From positions 262,021 to 326,020 of the forward strand of contig VSDK01016770.1 in the NCBI GenBank assembly GCA_009767595.1: DNA of 64,000 bases, written 5' to 3'. Below the pieces are notes generated by a model. It did not search any database. It was not told the origin of the DNA and saw nothing but the letters and a program-made list of their open reading frames with translations. Position numbers and translations under genes: made by a program. This stretch comes from Symbiodinium kawagutii (lineage: Eukaryota > Sar > Dinophyceae > Suessiales > Symbiodiniaceae). Positions 43,821 through 58,300 of the stretch are shown in pieces (within the stretch, counting starts at the first letter, position 1; each line of letters begins with the position of its first letter).

Positions 43821-46800
43821 CTACGCATCAGTCGTTTTGGTTGCCTCAGACTCCACGTTGCTGTTGCCTTTCTCCGCTTCATTGAGGTCCACGGGCTCCA
43901 CCGGCGTGCTGCTGGTCATGGAGGGACCCATCACTGACAAGAGCACTGGAAGGAAGATCAGGCCGTGGGCTCCTGGAGGCTTGAAAAAGCGGATATATAT
44001 ACTATACATATATATATATATATAATACATATTTATAAATATATAATACTGTCATAACTACAATAATGATTGTATATATATATAAGTATACATATTGAAT
44101 AATTAGACTATATTCTTGATCACATTCATACGACACCAGGCATCTTTGATGACTTCTTCGGAAAGCTAAACAAGAATCAAGCACCAGTTGGTGGTTTTGA
44201 AGGCTTTAAGATTCATCAGATCTTGGTTGCTTACTTGGTTGTACTACTAGGTACTGCTTCATCAGCCAACCACGGTTCCACGGCCCTCAGAGCCTCCAGC
44301 CACCACGATGCCAAAGAACATCTTGAAGAAGAAAGGAAAGGCTTGACTGGAAGAAAACGCCAAGGGCAGAATGGCCAGGAAGGTGGTGCCTCACTCCAGA
44401 TGGTTGCTGCATGGTTGCGTTGCAAATATCTTGGAGTTCACAGGTTCACGATCGATTAGACCTCGGTATTTACCCTGTGGGCCGTATAGGTTTCTAGGCT
44501 TCCACTTATACTTTAACAGCTGATGGTTGGCTTATAGCTGATACAGTAAGAACCCACAGTTTATAGTGAGTTGATAATTAATGACCACCTTTAGGGCTCT
44601 GGGCTTTGACTGGCATTTGACTGGTACACTTGTGGCCTGTCTCAATGGGATCTCACTGAGGCAGCAGCTGACACCCAGGAAGATCGGCTGGCCCATTTCC
44701 TGAGTCGTCGCGCTGTTCGTGTCCGTGTCCGGTGCGACGAAAATGGGCTGCTCGCAGTAGCGGTACCCGTAATGCAGCGATCACAGACAGCTAGAATCAC
44801 CGAGTGCTCCAGCTGTGGGATGTCACTTTTTCAAGGCCAGAGTATGCCTAGATATAACCCTGATCTGGCAGAATTCTGGGGGCAGGGCATCACATGTTTA
44901 GACACCTTTAGACAAGCACATGGTCACTCTGCTTTGGGCCAGTCTCTTTCACCGCCAGTTCTGCTCTCTTCTTGCGTGGCAAGGAGGAGTCTTGTAGGCT
45001 GAAGTTGTGAGCCATGTGCATACCTTGTGCGCCATGGTGAGCCATGGTGAGCCATGGTGAGCCATGTGCACCTCTCCACCCATTTTCTATCGTTCTGAAG
45101 GCTTCCAACACCCCAAGACTTTTGGAGCGCTCATACAGTGCTTCTGTTGGGAGGCAAACGTCACTGCCGTGTCCCACTCAAAGATCCAAAACTGAGTGAA
45201 CTTCAAACTTGCACGACGATTCTCACTTGAACCACCCTACAGAACCCAGAAAGCTTCGTTCTGTAACCTAACAAAAAAGACATCCGTGGATTCTGTCGAT
45301 CCGCAGTGTGTAGAGCGGTCTACGCTCGCACTTCCACGGTCGTCCGGTTCCAAGGTGCTATAGTCCACCACCAGACCCACAGCCATCACCAGGTTGATCA
45401 TTGAAATGGAGTTCAGGTCAAGGTCCCACAAGACCTTGTGAATTTAAAGCTGGAGCAGTTTGGGTGGTGATTCAGCATCAAGTACAGAGGTCTAACAGCT
45501 GGATCATCCATGAATTATCATTCTCATGAGGAAATCGGAGACCAATAAAATGTAATGAAGTCTGTGAGGGCAACCCAAGCTTCGACTCTCCTCATCTTCT
45601 GAAAGGGAGGTTCACCGGGGAAACAGCAGCTTTCCTCAGCCAAGAGACGATGTTGCCCATCAGGTCCATGAACACCAAACCTGAGCAGGGCGGCGAAGTA
45701 TATTCATGGGAATGGCTCTCTTGTCAGATGAAAGCAGTCTATCCTTCCACCCTTCAAGCTAAACAAAATACCAAATGGTTTTGACAGGGTTTGGCCACAA
45801 GGGTGGGGGTACCCGCGAAATTGGATGTTTTCTCTGCGCGGAAGAATCAGTTCAGGCGGATTAATTATGTAATTTGCCCACACATACAAAGCCCCTTTTT
45901 GTCACTTGTTCGAGAATCCCCAAAATGTGGGAATGACGACGGCAGCAAAGTCAAACATGGGTAAGCACTCGGTTGCGAATCAACTAGGTAACCACTTGGT
46001 TGGCTCCAAATGCGCAAACGTCCACTCCCATTCCCCATGATTCGATCGTGACCCATGATTCGGTGCAAAGTGAAACTGAGTTGATACATTTGCCAGTGTT
46101 AACCACCAATTACCATTTATCATTGATATATTCGCCTCTAGGCCACTATTACCCACCATCAGAACCATACTGTTTTAACAACCAGTGGTGGAGTAATAAC
46201 AATAATAGCCACCATGCATTGTTATAAGTTTATAACTTATAACTACCATTGATCATTAGTCCTGGTTGAATTGCCCGTTAACCACAAACAGCTACCACCA
46301 ACCATCGCCCCGGCACCCAACGCCAACAGCACGATGAGCACCGACAGGGGATGCGCAAGGACCAATGCGCTGATCACGGTCACTGCGCCTAAGCACAGCC
46401 CGATGCTGCTGGTCATCTGTGCCACAATGATCCTGCGCGGCATCGCATGGATGGTTTTGGAGGATTCAGAATGCTTTATGTTGGTCATGAACTGTTAATG
46501 GTTCAACTTCATTTTGGTCATGAACCACCAATGATTCAAGTTCATGTTGGTCATGGATCAGGAACCGTTCATGCTGGTCATGGATCAGGAACCGTTCATG
46601 CTGGTCATCAACCAGCCTGGACTGATCCCCTTCCCCTAATGACTCCAAAAACTCTGGTTTTGTACGAAATCCATGTCTTTTGGGGCGGCCAAAGGACTGC
46701 CCATCACCGTGGCACGAGAACACAACTGTGATAACAAGGTGCTGGGGGTTCACCGGTTTCACCCGCAAATTGGCAATCATCCAATATCATCCAATCCTCT

Positions 46801-49286
46801 CCAGTCTTATGCAATCCAATCCTTAATCTCATGATCAGCACTGAGTCACCGATCTGAAACCTTTGGCTGAAACTGCTATCATACTTGGCTACTGCCTGGC
46901 TGTGGCTTCAGCCAACACGCAGCACAGCGCTCCGATATTGATCGAAGAAGACATATGCCGGCGAGTTCATGAAGCTTCCAGGTAAGGCCTCCTGGATGCG
47001 AGGAGCAGCTGCTACCAACCATAACGTTGTTGATGGATTTAGTTGTTTTGTTCCCACTGTTGCTGTTTCTAAATGGCCGTTAGAAACCATTCACATACAT
47101 TAGCCATCACTTAACTACAGTATCACTATAAGCACCACAACCATCATGCAACAGTGGCACCAAAACCATCATGACACAGTGGTCGAAACCTGTCATTCTT
47201 TTCTGCAAAGATGACTTGGCAAATTGACAAGGCAACCAAGTGACAAGGAGCAGCTGGAATCTTGAGGGCTTGAGAAGTGGCAGAAAGCCCCCCACTGCGA
47301 CACCCACAAACAAAAGAATGATATGGTTGATGGTGGTTGATGGTGGTTGATTATGGTAAATGATGGTAAATGATGGTTAATGATGGTTAATGATGGTTAA
47401 TGATGGTTAATCATGGTCAATGATGGTTAGTGATGGTTAATGATGGTTAGTGATGGTTAATGATGGTTAGTGGTGGTTTGATTGGGACTCCCATTTCAGT
47501 GATGATAGTACGGTTGGCTCACGGAGGTTCATGGTAGGTCAATGACCAGCGGAAATTGGTGGATAATTGTGGGTATGTGCAATCGAGTCTATGCAAAAAA
47601 AAGAAAACCCAAGCCAAATGGTACAACCTGCCAAGCCCCAACTAACATCAACCAATCATTCATGGTTTCATTCACCAACCACTGACCATCATTGACTGTA
47701 AGAAACCATCTAATTTTGTGGTCCCATATTTCAAGAAACCACCAACCACCACCAACCATCGACCAATCACCATCGCTCTCCGTTCCTGCCATCGTTCCGT
47801 CAACTTCTCTGTTTGCTCCAGGCCATCCACTTGCTGCTTGCTGTTCACGGTATCCACGTGGGTCGTGCGCAAACGAACGATCTGGGCGTGGGGCTGGTGA
47901 GCTGTTCAAGTTGCTTAGGAAGGTATATAACTAGGGTCAACTAGGGTTAACTAGGGTTATATCTACCACAACTGGCACTCAACTAGGGCTATATCTTCCA
48001 TAACTGATGGTTACCCTAGTTACTTGAGCTAAGTTGACGATCCAAGGGAAGCCTCACATTCGAACAGACCCCAAGTTTCGACCAGGTTTTGGCGTGTATA
48101 TAGTGTACAGTATACAAATAGCGTTCACATACCGAGAGAAATAGCTGCAATGTCTGCATGTGGATTTATGTATATCTCGATCCATATTGTACACAAACCT
48201 CTATGCACGCGTGTAAATGAACCTAAGAGTCATCTGGATTTTGGGACTAAGAGTCATACATGACGCATGCAGGTTCACTAGCAGACAAGTGTGTGATTGA
48301 ACTTGACACAGCCACACCCTGATGGGGAAAGTACCGGCCATCTTCATACTCGAGAATTCCCGACATGGTCGTGCTCCTGCCCCGCACCCAATGGTTTTGT
48401 AATTGTGCTGCGTGGAGAAGCTGTCAATTTGGGGGCCATCGCCATCGCCATAACGTATTAAGCCATGATCAAGTCTACTTTAATTATGCAATGTATCATC
48501 TACCTCAAATGAGAGGAATTTGGATTATTTTCCCTGAAATCCTCATGGCAAAAATATAGTCAGAACACTTGCACCCATGACTCTCCCCTTTGCAAAAGGA
48601 GCATGAGAAAAGAAATCTCTGGTCCAGCGAGCCAAAATCACAGTACACACTGTAATTGCAACCCAGATTGGGTGTAGTTTCATAGTTAGTTACAAGCTAA
48701 GTTAACAAAGTGCGGGGGCATCACATTGTATGAACAACATGAAATGACAGTTGAAGCCACACCAAAGAACTGGGAAACGCCACGGAAACTCCATCACCGC
48801 CACGGCACAGAGATGTCATTCCCTTCCCAGTGGATGTCGCCAGCGAACTGCTCGCCCATCCTGGCACAACAAAACTGGCTTGGGCTCCGCCACACACACC
48901 CAGCATCAACATTTCATAGCAATGCATTTGAAAGTGCACGTGGTAAATAGCTAGAGGAACTACCATCTTGTTAGGTCGCGAATCTGAAATGACATATATA
49001 GATATATAAGTGAGTGTCCCCACATTGAAGATATCATGAGGATTTTGCAGTGGTGGAAACACATTATATAAATGGTTCAATGCACAAAAGGTTGATGTGT
49101 TTCTTTGTGGTATCTCAAGACGATTCCGGTACCCCTGTCATTCAAAGAATCCTGGGTCTGTCAGGCTTGGAAGTCCACCTTGATCATCAACCACATCACA
49201 GTCAGCATAACCATCGACATTAGAATAAACATCCCCAAAATGATCAAAAAAAGTCGTCGTCGTCGTCGTCGTCCTCCTCCTCCTCG

Positions 49287-49339
<53 letters not shown>

Positions 49340-52300
49340 GGAGCACCCCAGGCGCAATGCCATTTGATCTCACGGATCGTCGCCTCGTGTAGAGGAACTC
49401 CAGCACCGCATTGGGGAAAGTGGGTCCCGTCAGGAAATGACTCGCCTGAAACCGGTTGCATTGCCAGCGCCAGGTACGTCTTCAAAGCTGTCCTTCAATC
49501 AATCCTTCACCACACTAAATACCAGTAGAACAGCATCCAAAACAGTTTTGCTGAAAGAAAACAGCACGGAAATGTTCTAATACACATGGAACCCAACGAA
49601 TAGGGTTGAGTTTGGATGATGCTTTGCTTCTTTTTTTGGTTGCGATGCATTTTCCGCGTTCGTCAAATCTTGGAAGGGTAGGCTCCACAGATTCAATGGT
49701 GGGGAAGTGAAACTCACGGGGTTCTGGATGCAGCAGTCTAGCCACATCCTTGGGTGGCTTGCCATACCTATCGAGACCCATGCTTTACTATGATTATCTA
49801 TGAGTGAAATCCGATTCTTGCCCAAAGAGTGTCGAAATTCTAACCAATTGGTACAACAAAGCTAGTGGATGCTCTGGTAACTTTGGCTGACACCGTGGTA
49901 GTTCAAAAATGTGCATCGTAGAGCTGACAATTCTGCCCTGCAATCAATGGTATCAAGGGATGTATCATGAAAAGACCGTCTGACAAGCCCTATCGTCAAG
50001 TATCCCAACAACCTTCTTTTCCAGTCTAATTAGTTTTGGTTTTGGTGCCTCGAACTTGACAGCAACAATGTTCCTCTTCTCTGCCCACACTACAAATAGC
50101 TGGTCGTCTGAAAGGTTAAGCCATTCCTTTCAGGAGATTATCAGTTCTTACCTAGAACATGGCTAAACACCAATCAATGAACGCTTGACTGGCATACATC
50201 GTGAGTCTTCAGAGAAAACAGTTATTAGATGGGCATACCTACAACCATTCCATCCACCAAGCGACCAAGCAACCGAAAGGACCAGTGCTAAACACCCAGG
50301 TAGGGGCATCCTCACAGCCAGGGTCATATTCCCCAGGTATCGCGGATCATGAGCAACTACTGTTTGACCACTACCATTACCAACCAGAATCATGATTGCC
50401 TTAGAGTAACCATCATCAATCATAATTGTAACCAGTATCAACCATGAGTTGTTAATCATAAGTCACTCACCACTATTCACCATTATATTCAACATAAATA
50501 CCAGTTCTGATATGTTCGGATTACCTTACTCAGTGTGAACTGCTATTCATGGTAATTCATGGCCAATAGCTGAAAAGTAACTTGACATCCTATGAGTTAA
50601 CATGAATATTTATCATTATCTACCTCCTATACCTAGAAGTTTAACTTCACTTCCAATAAGTTACTTCATGAATAACTGAGAAGTTCAAAGAACAATCTAC
50701 CATGATCATTATTGAACCATTGGAAATCAACCCCTTAGTTATCAACCACATTCTTCACCACATTCTTCACCACTACTCACCACTATTCAGCACCATCACC
50801 CGTGATGCATACCTTCACCGAGTGGCGCAGGTGGTGACTCCGCTGGGCAATGCCGCAGCGCATCCTTCTCGATTCACATCCACCGCGACGAAGGCTTCGA
50901 TTGGCATGGAGGGAGTGGTACCTGGCGAATCCAAAGAATGGCCAAATACAATGTGCAATCGAACATATGTATGAATATATATATATATACGGATATACAC
51001 AAATTTAATTGTATATTTGCATTTACATACATATGAAAATATATGATTGTATAGATTTCGATATAGATATAGCTATTTGTAAATACTCCCATCGAGCCGC
51101 CATGGATCTCACCGGTCGCCTTTGTATTGATTGGCCCAGAGGGTGAACATCGTGTGCCAACTCTTCAAGCCTGGCGAGATCGCTAGCGCAGCAACGATGA
51201 AATGATCATGATGAGAATGGTTATCGTATAGTTATGAATGGTTATTATAATGGTTATTAATAGTTATTATAATAGTTATGAATGATGAGAATAGTTATAA
51301 TCATGAGAATGGTTATTAATGGTTATTATGAGAATGGTTATCAAACATGGTTATTGATGTTAACTATAGTTACTAATCATAGTTATTGATGATAAAAGGA
51401 GTTACTTTGTCATGATTATTGTTAATGGCTATTGATGGTTATCAATGGTTGATGATGTAGTGGCTTATTCATGATGATAATGGCTGACTATAGAGTATGT
51501 ATGAGAAATTATGATGATATATCAGATAATGGTTTATTATCAGAATGATAAAATCCAATAATGAATCATATGAATACTTATTGGAATTGTTAATAATGTG
51601 ATGATAATGCTTAATTATTATTATATGATAATGGTTATCATCACGAAATGATCATAGTTCTGAATTATAGACTATTCATGATGATATATGATGATATATG
51701 ATGATATCTAATGATATCGGACGAGAAGAGTGGTTTATCATAAATAGTTACTGCAACGATAATATATCAGATTTCCAATGATATCTGGCAGTGGGTCAAA
51801 ACCTTGCATCGTTATATAGTCATTACAACTCTTCTTGGTTGGTCATTATCCCCTGTCGTTGATGGTTGATAGTGACCCACTATCATGTGGTTCCCCTGTC
51901 ATTAACCAGCTCGTTTTCAGCATAAAATGGTTGGTGAATATACCCCATGAAATTGGTTGCTTTATATTGACCCACTACCATCAAATGATACGAAGATCCA
52001 ACCATTTGTCAATAACTACTATAGGGAAAATAAAAAATGTTTAGAATCACCAGCCAGGATATCTAATGACAAGAAGAGTGACCATGGTCAATGCCTCAGT
52101 ACCGTAGCCATTGCACGTTTCCTCCACCACGTGGATCGTCTCTGCACCTCGTTCAGTGTTGATGGTATCCAGAGCCAAAATCTCTGCACCCACCTGCCGC
52201 CAGGGTGCCCTATGATTCGTTGGGATTCGTCAGGGAGATTGGGAGCTTTTTATTGCCATATATCAATATATATATATATATATATAGGGGTGTTTCTCCA

Positions 52301-55300
52301 AATAGTGGACCTCAAAAAAATGATTGGATTGGTTGGTTTGCTACTGACCTGGACGACAATCTCCGATGATGGTTCATCACTATCAAAGTATCGATCATGG
52401 CTACATTTGAATTCGAAGCTCTGAGCTAGAGCCCCAACCAGAAGGTTCAATGCTTTGGAGTGCGCTCGTGCCGACAGTTCAGCATTCTTCGAATCATCTA
52501 TTTGGGTCTGAATTCGGTAGCGCAAAATACTGTAGCTGATATGGTATCCTAAAATAAATCGTCCATTTTGGGGTTCCCCATTTTAAGAAACACCCCATAT
52601 GTTAAGCATGCGAAACATGTTGGGAGCATGTTCAATGTTGTCGATTCCCTGTTCAATTCGGTAGCCCCCGTTGTATGAGCCCAAAAAACGACAAGTGAAA
52701 CAGCGAACCACTGTGCAGGTTCAGGCTGCATCTTGTTATCTCTGACTTTCGCATATTGCTCGGTTCTTCACAACTTCAATCAACTGGTTCCGTCCCAGCA
52801 ATTTCCAGCTAAAGTCCCCAAGGAGTCACGGAATTTCACCCTTGGGCAACTGGACCATGTTTAACCCTTGGGCAAATGAATTCTCGCTGGTACTGATCCT
52901 TGAAATCTCCTAGGAAGCCCCAAAGCCCACCTGTTCGATGCTTCTTTGGACTTCCACGGAGCTGAAGTCCACGTCTCCTCAGAGTTGCAACAGTTCCTCA
53001 CAACTGATGGGTTCCAACATCTGTCCTCTACAATTTCTCTTCTGAAAACCATGGCTGGAAGCCTGTCGTTTGCCCTTCGGCAAGAGGAAGGCGTTCCCTA
53101 CTCTCAAATTCCTGCGCAGGGCCGTTGTTTTACTGAGTTTCTAAGTTGACAAACCCTAAGCCTAAACCGTAAAGCTATAAACCTAAACTCGAAACCTGAA
53201 ACAGTAAAACGCTAAACTCCAGAGCCCCAAACCCTAAAACCCTAAACCCTAAAATCCTAAAACACAAATCACTGCGTATAGCCAATGTTTTTGCAACCTT
53301 TCCAAACCACGTTAACCTTGCACAAGATCCTCCGTTGCAGTGCCTCATCATGGGTGTGGGCGAACGTCCAGTTTGCGGACAACATGTAAAAACAGGCGAA
53401 AACTGTAGAAATGTTTGTGGATCAACTTCCCACTGTGCTGCACCACCCGCTCCGTCATCCTCCCACAGCCGAGAGTCGGATGTAAAAATTGGTTGACAGG
53501 GCCAATCCCCCAGTGGATAAACCACCGAAATGCTCGTGCTCCTCGCACTGGTGAGAATGAAATGAATGAAGAAATTCAGAATCAAGCGATTTTCGTAGGT
53601 TCATAGTGGGATTTGCGCAGAATGATAATCCCCTACCAGGCTTCATAGTGGTGCAACTGCACCTACAATAACAACAAATGCCGTGGCAGTTGACTCAATT
53701 TGACCAAGCTTGCAGCATGAAGACTATGGAGACCCTAGCACAGGGTCAAATCTAAGCAAGTAAAACAGCCGTTTGTTTGAGCTGCATTTGGCAGCTAGGA
53801 TACCTTGTGGAAAATAGCACCCATGAAGTTGAGCTACAAACTGTTGGATACCAAGCAGTGGAACTTCCAAATCACTGGACATGTTCAACATCAGAAATCC
53901 AAGATGACATTCTGATGGCCTTGGTCTCGCAACTAACCAAGTAGGACTGATGATTGTCTCTGGAGGTAGTCACAAGATGTCACGAGTAAGTTGCTCTTTT
54001 TCAAAATTGCAGTACTCATAGGTGTATTCAGCAGGAGCCGCCTCAGAGATTCAGATTGCTTTGATTTTTCTTCTTAACCTGCTTCAACACGAGGCTTCCT
54101 GATGAGGGTAGCACCAGGACCCGTTGGTTCAGGGCCCCCCAAGGTTTTCTCCGAATTGCACTCCCAGAGGCCCCAAACTGGAGCCCAACCTTGTTGTAGA
54201 AGTCGCGAAGGAAGCTCTGATCGGGCGTCAAGTCCATGATGTCGAAGTCGGTGCCTGCAAGGTCTGTTGGGAGGACCTGTAGTGGTTGATGTGCGGTTTG
54301 AACGCACAGTTTTGACATGCAGCTCCGTCGATAGAGGTCCCCCGAAACCATTTTTTCGAGAGAACATGGATGTGAACACGCACAAAAACGAAGAGTTTCG
54401 CCGTGATTAAACTGAAAAGCATTCTGTTCCCTTCCGTTGGTCGTGAATCACCCCTTCTAGAATCATGAACCATAAACCACCACAATCTTATCAACTCATC
54501 ATCACCATAGCAACCGACATTTCCCCACATCCATCAGATCACTTGGTACCCCAGCGACCCAACCCTTTGGTCCACCCCGCACTGGAACGCTGCCTAGTCC
54601 GTTGCTGACCTGCCAAATTGACAGAGCGGCCACCGCCAGGAACAGCAGCAGAGTCACGACGATACCAGCGACCTGGGAGCTGAGCATGACATGCACTCGA
54701 GGTGTCGTTGATCTTTCTTCGCGCTGTGACGTACTTGGTAGCGACGAAACGTCGCCGTGACGCACTCGGTAGCGCTATGCACAAGTCGCAAAGCAATGAT
54801 TATCAACGAAACTCAAAGCAAAAAACAGATCATGAGTCAACTGTGATGTGTGCGTTGGACAACACTACTGTCGCTGGTACTTGAGGCCATTACAGGGCAC
54901 CAGTGTCACCCCTTATCAGATCGTCATTTTCAGCCACTATTTATAACAATCCAGAACTACCCCTTGAAGCCGCCACGTAAAGATCCGACAAAGTCTATCC
55001 CTTGCTGTGCTACGAAGAATCTCCGAGTGCTGCTCGGCTGTATCAATCGCACATACTTGTCCACCGCAGCCCAAGCGACATGGCCGGTCAGAAAGCGAAT
55101 CATCTTCGACAAACCCACCGCAAGAATGGACTCTTCCTCGATCCAGCGATGAAGGGTAGTTTGTGAACCCTGTGGATGGTCAACTCGAGAAACACCATTA
55201 GTTTACCATAGCAGGATAGTGACCATCAGATGAACCTTAATGTACTCCTGTCATCAAGTTGCTCAAAGTGCTACTAGTAGTCATGTCCATCGTTCACTTT

Positions 55301-58300
55301 TGGGTCATGGCATGACATGTATATATGTATTTGCATTTTATCCAACCAATTTACACTGACTCTTATCCTGGCAACAGCCGAATTCTTGCTCACCAATGTG
55401 TACTAGCATGACCACTGGTCATCACCATGCACACAATCATCGTAATCAACAACCACCATCAAACATGCAAATCGATGGTAGTTGTAGGTCAAAATCTTGT
55501 GTACATTCAATGAACATCCACAAAAGAATGATCTTTGGGACATGCAGCCTCCCCTTTTTGTTCATATGGCAGTGGGTCAGTTCACCCTGTACCCCTGGTT
55601 CCCCTATCATTGACCATTGTTTCCCTTTAGTTTTGTTGGTTATTACTATTATTCTCCATGAAATTGGTTGGTTAACTGCTTGACCCATAGCCATATGTGG
55701 TAAACGAAATCCAGCTGGGTGAACTCTAGACACAGGGGGCCTCACCAGGGGTGGTTTCAGGCCCGATGGCACCACTGGAGACCACGAACTATAGGACTTT
55801 GGGGGGATCAAGCTGCTTACGTATCATGACCAATGATATCGGTTTCGGATTTGTCTGCAATAATATACACCGGTTTTCATCCATTTGTAGTTGTGAGTGT
55901 GTCTATATAAACAAATTATATGTATAAATATATATATATATACATATGTATGGTCCACGCGCTTCTTTGTTTGAGTCCATAGTTACTTAATGCGTATCAA
56001 TGTGTATGCAGCGACACTTCCCAAACAATAACCCGGGAACCATTGGCGATGACCATCCATAGGAACATGCCCGGATGATGAACAGCCATCAGTGTTTTTG
56101 TGGTCTTTTCTCAAAGTAGAACCCTGAAATCGTCGTTTATATTCATCCTTTACATAATCCTTTGTAGCAATGAACCAACCATAGCCGTGGGGTTCCCTAT
56201 GCTAAGACACCCCAATATAGCGGCGGTTTTACCATTATTGTTGGTGAATATCCCATCTTAATCCCCATTATTAATTAACCATTCTAATCCCCTATCAAAC
56301 CCCCATGTCAGTACCATTGACCCTGGCTCCACCCCCTTGGCGGCAAGTGACTGGCTCCTGTTCCGCCTTCTCGCCATCGCCAAGCACAGGGAGCACTCCC
56401 GGCAGGCAGTATGGCCTGGCTGCCATCAGAAGTTCATGGGGCCCCAGCTTGAGGTCCAGCCTTTCTCAGGGATGAAATCAGCAGCAGATGGGGTGAATCC
56501 ACCAGCGATGAGGTCATAACTTCAAGGCTTCGCGAGACCAGGAATTGTTGATCCTTAACGCCCAACTTGGGAACCTTGCAACGGACCTCGAACGTGCTGA
56601 GCATCTGTGTTGGTCATCATACTACGTTGGCTGGTATAGCAACACAGATTGTCATGGAATCATGTCCATTAGGCCCGAAATGGAGCTTGTAACTCTGGTG
56701 TATGACGGAAGGCACATCTTTCCTGTGTTGCGAATCGAAACCTTTACCCACTTGGTGATTCATGATGCTAAATGATGATGTAGACTTGCTAATGGTGATG
56801 GCTGATGATCTTAAATGATGGTTGATTGCTAAACAACTCTGAAGCCACCATTGGCTAATGGCTAAATATCATTTCACCGGAACCATTTGGCACCACCCTG
56901 ACCCTGAGCAACCATTGTGAAAGGCACTACCGCTGCCACCATTCACCATCACAACTGACCTCAAACCCTATGCATTAACTATCATAAACCATCATCAACC
57001 ACTCTTGAAAATCGTCGGTAACCATTGACCATCACATTCATACACCATCCATCATCATCAACAACAACGACAACAACAACCATCTCATATAAATCCTCAA
57101 CAACGACCCCTAAACATCAATCATTGCCAACAATCATCAACCACTACCTACCAATCAACAAGCTAAAAATCCGTCACCTCATTGGTTCCATCTGCGACCC
57201 CCTGGGTGGTCCTCCCAGCTCCCAGTCCTCGCAGCAAAGCAGGCGCATGGATCCAAGCGCGGTGGCGATGCCCCGGCCCTGCGGGCGTCCAGCACCAGCA
57301 GCGCAGGGAAGGCGGTGAGGTGAAGCCTGGCTGAGGATGGCAAGGGGAAGCGACTGTTACAGGCACCAAGCAAGTCACAGGGGTCACCAGCAAAAATGGC
57401 TACTAGAATGGTTGGATGATGGTTAGACGATGAAAATGTTAGAAGACGAATGTTGGTTGGTTGGAAGATGAACAAGAATGGTGAGATGATGGTTAAATCT
57501 TGGTTAAATTTGTTGGAAGCGAAACCATCGCCAGATTGTATCTTCGAAATCAGGTTTTGCAGATTGTATCTTCAAAATTGGATTCCTAGGTGGTCGTTCC
57601 ACTGAAGTAACCGGCTACTTACAATGCCAGGATCCTCCCACGTACAGACAATGGTTCCCTGATAGCTCCAGAATCGCCCTCGCCAAGAAGCAGCCAAATG
57701 AAAAAGCATGAGGATGCCGCGTAGTGACCTTCAGGCAATCTTGCTGATCCCGAACCCCCATTCTTCGCAAGAGCGAAGCGAGAAGCGTCAAACAGGCCAA
57801 TGCAACATCGTCTTGAATCATGACGGATCTTCCAAGAGAATGCCTGGATGATCCCGGATGTACAGCAGTTAAATAGTCATACATCATTTGCGTCTTGTCA
57901 ATGTGTGGTATCATCACTTGGTGTCACAACAAACAAGCTGGTATGCTTGAAAACATTCGTGCCCCAACTTGTGGATAGCTTGTCAGGACTACATACAACA
58001 TTCCATATATCTTAGAGACCCTGGCCATATCACTGAGCCATGCCCATTCCAATTCCAGTACAAGAGCTATTCCAGAATTGTCCAATAGGCCAATAGGTTT
58101 CTAGCCCCGAAATTAAACCCCACGACTCCGTAAACAGTGGACCATTTGGGTGTTTCTCAAGTCATAGGGGTACCCCCGTCATCATCCAGTCTATTAACCA
58201 TTTGTAGTAATACCATCATTTACCATCATTTAACCCCATAATTCACCATCACTAGCCTTTTATTAAGTTCCCCTATGGCTTAAGAAACCACCATTTTGGG

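Noticed and set aside
49374-49445. Exon-like island (SHFLTGPTFPNAVLEFL) in the Patched-like gene
   Set aside because: It does not fit the phase between exons 50819-50921 and 46317-46432, which join directly in phase 2.
52140-52193. Alternative frame reading WVQRFWLWIPSTLNE for exon 52103-52193
   Set aside because: Attractive as the SWL motif of Patched proteins, but its phases do not fit; the frame starting VGAEILALDTINTER fits both neighbours.
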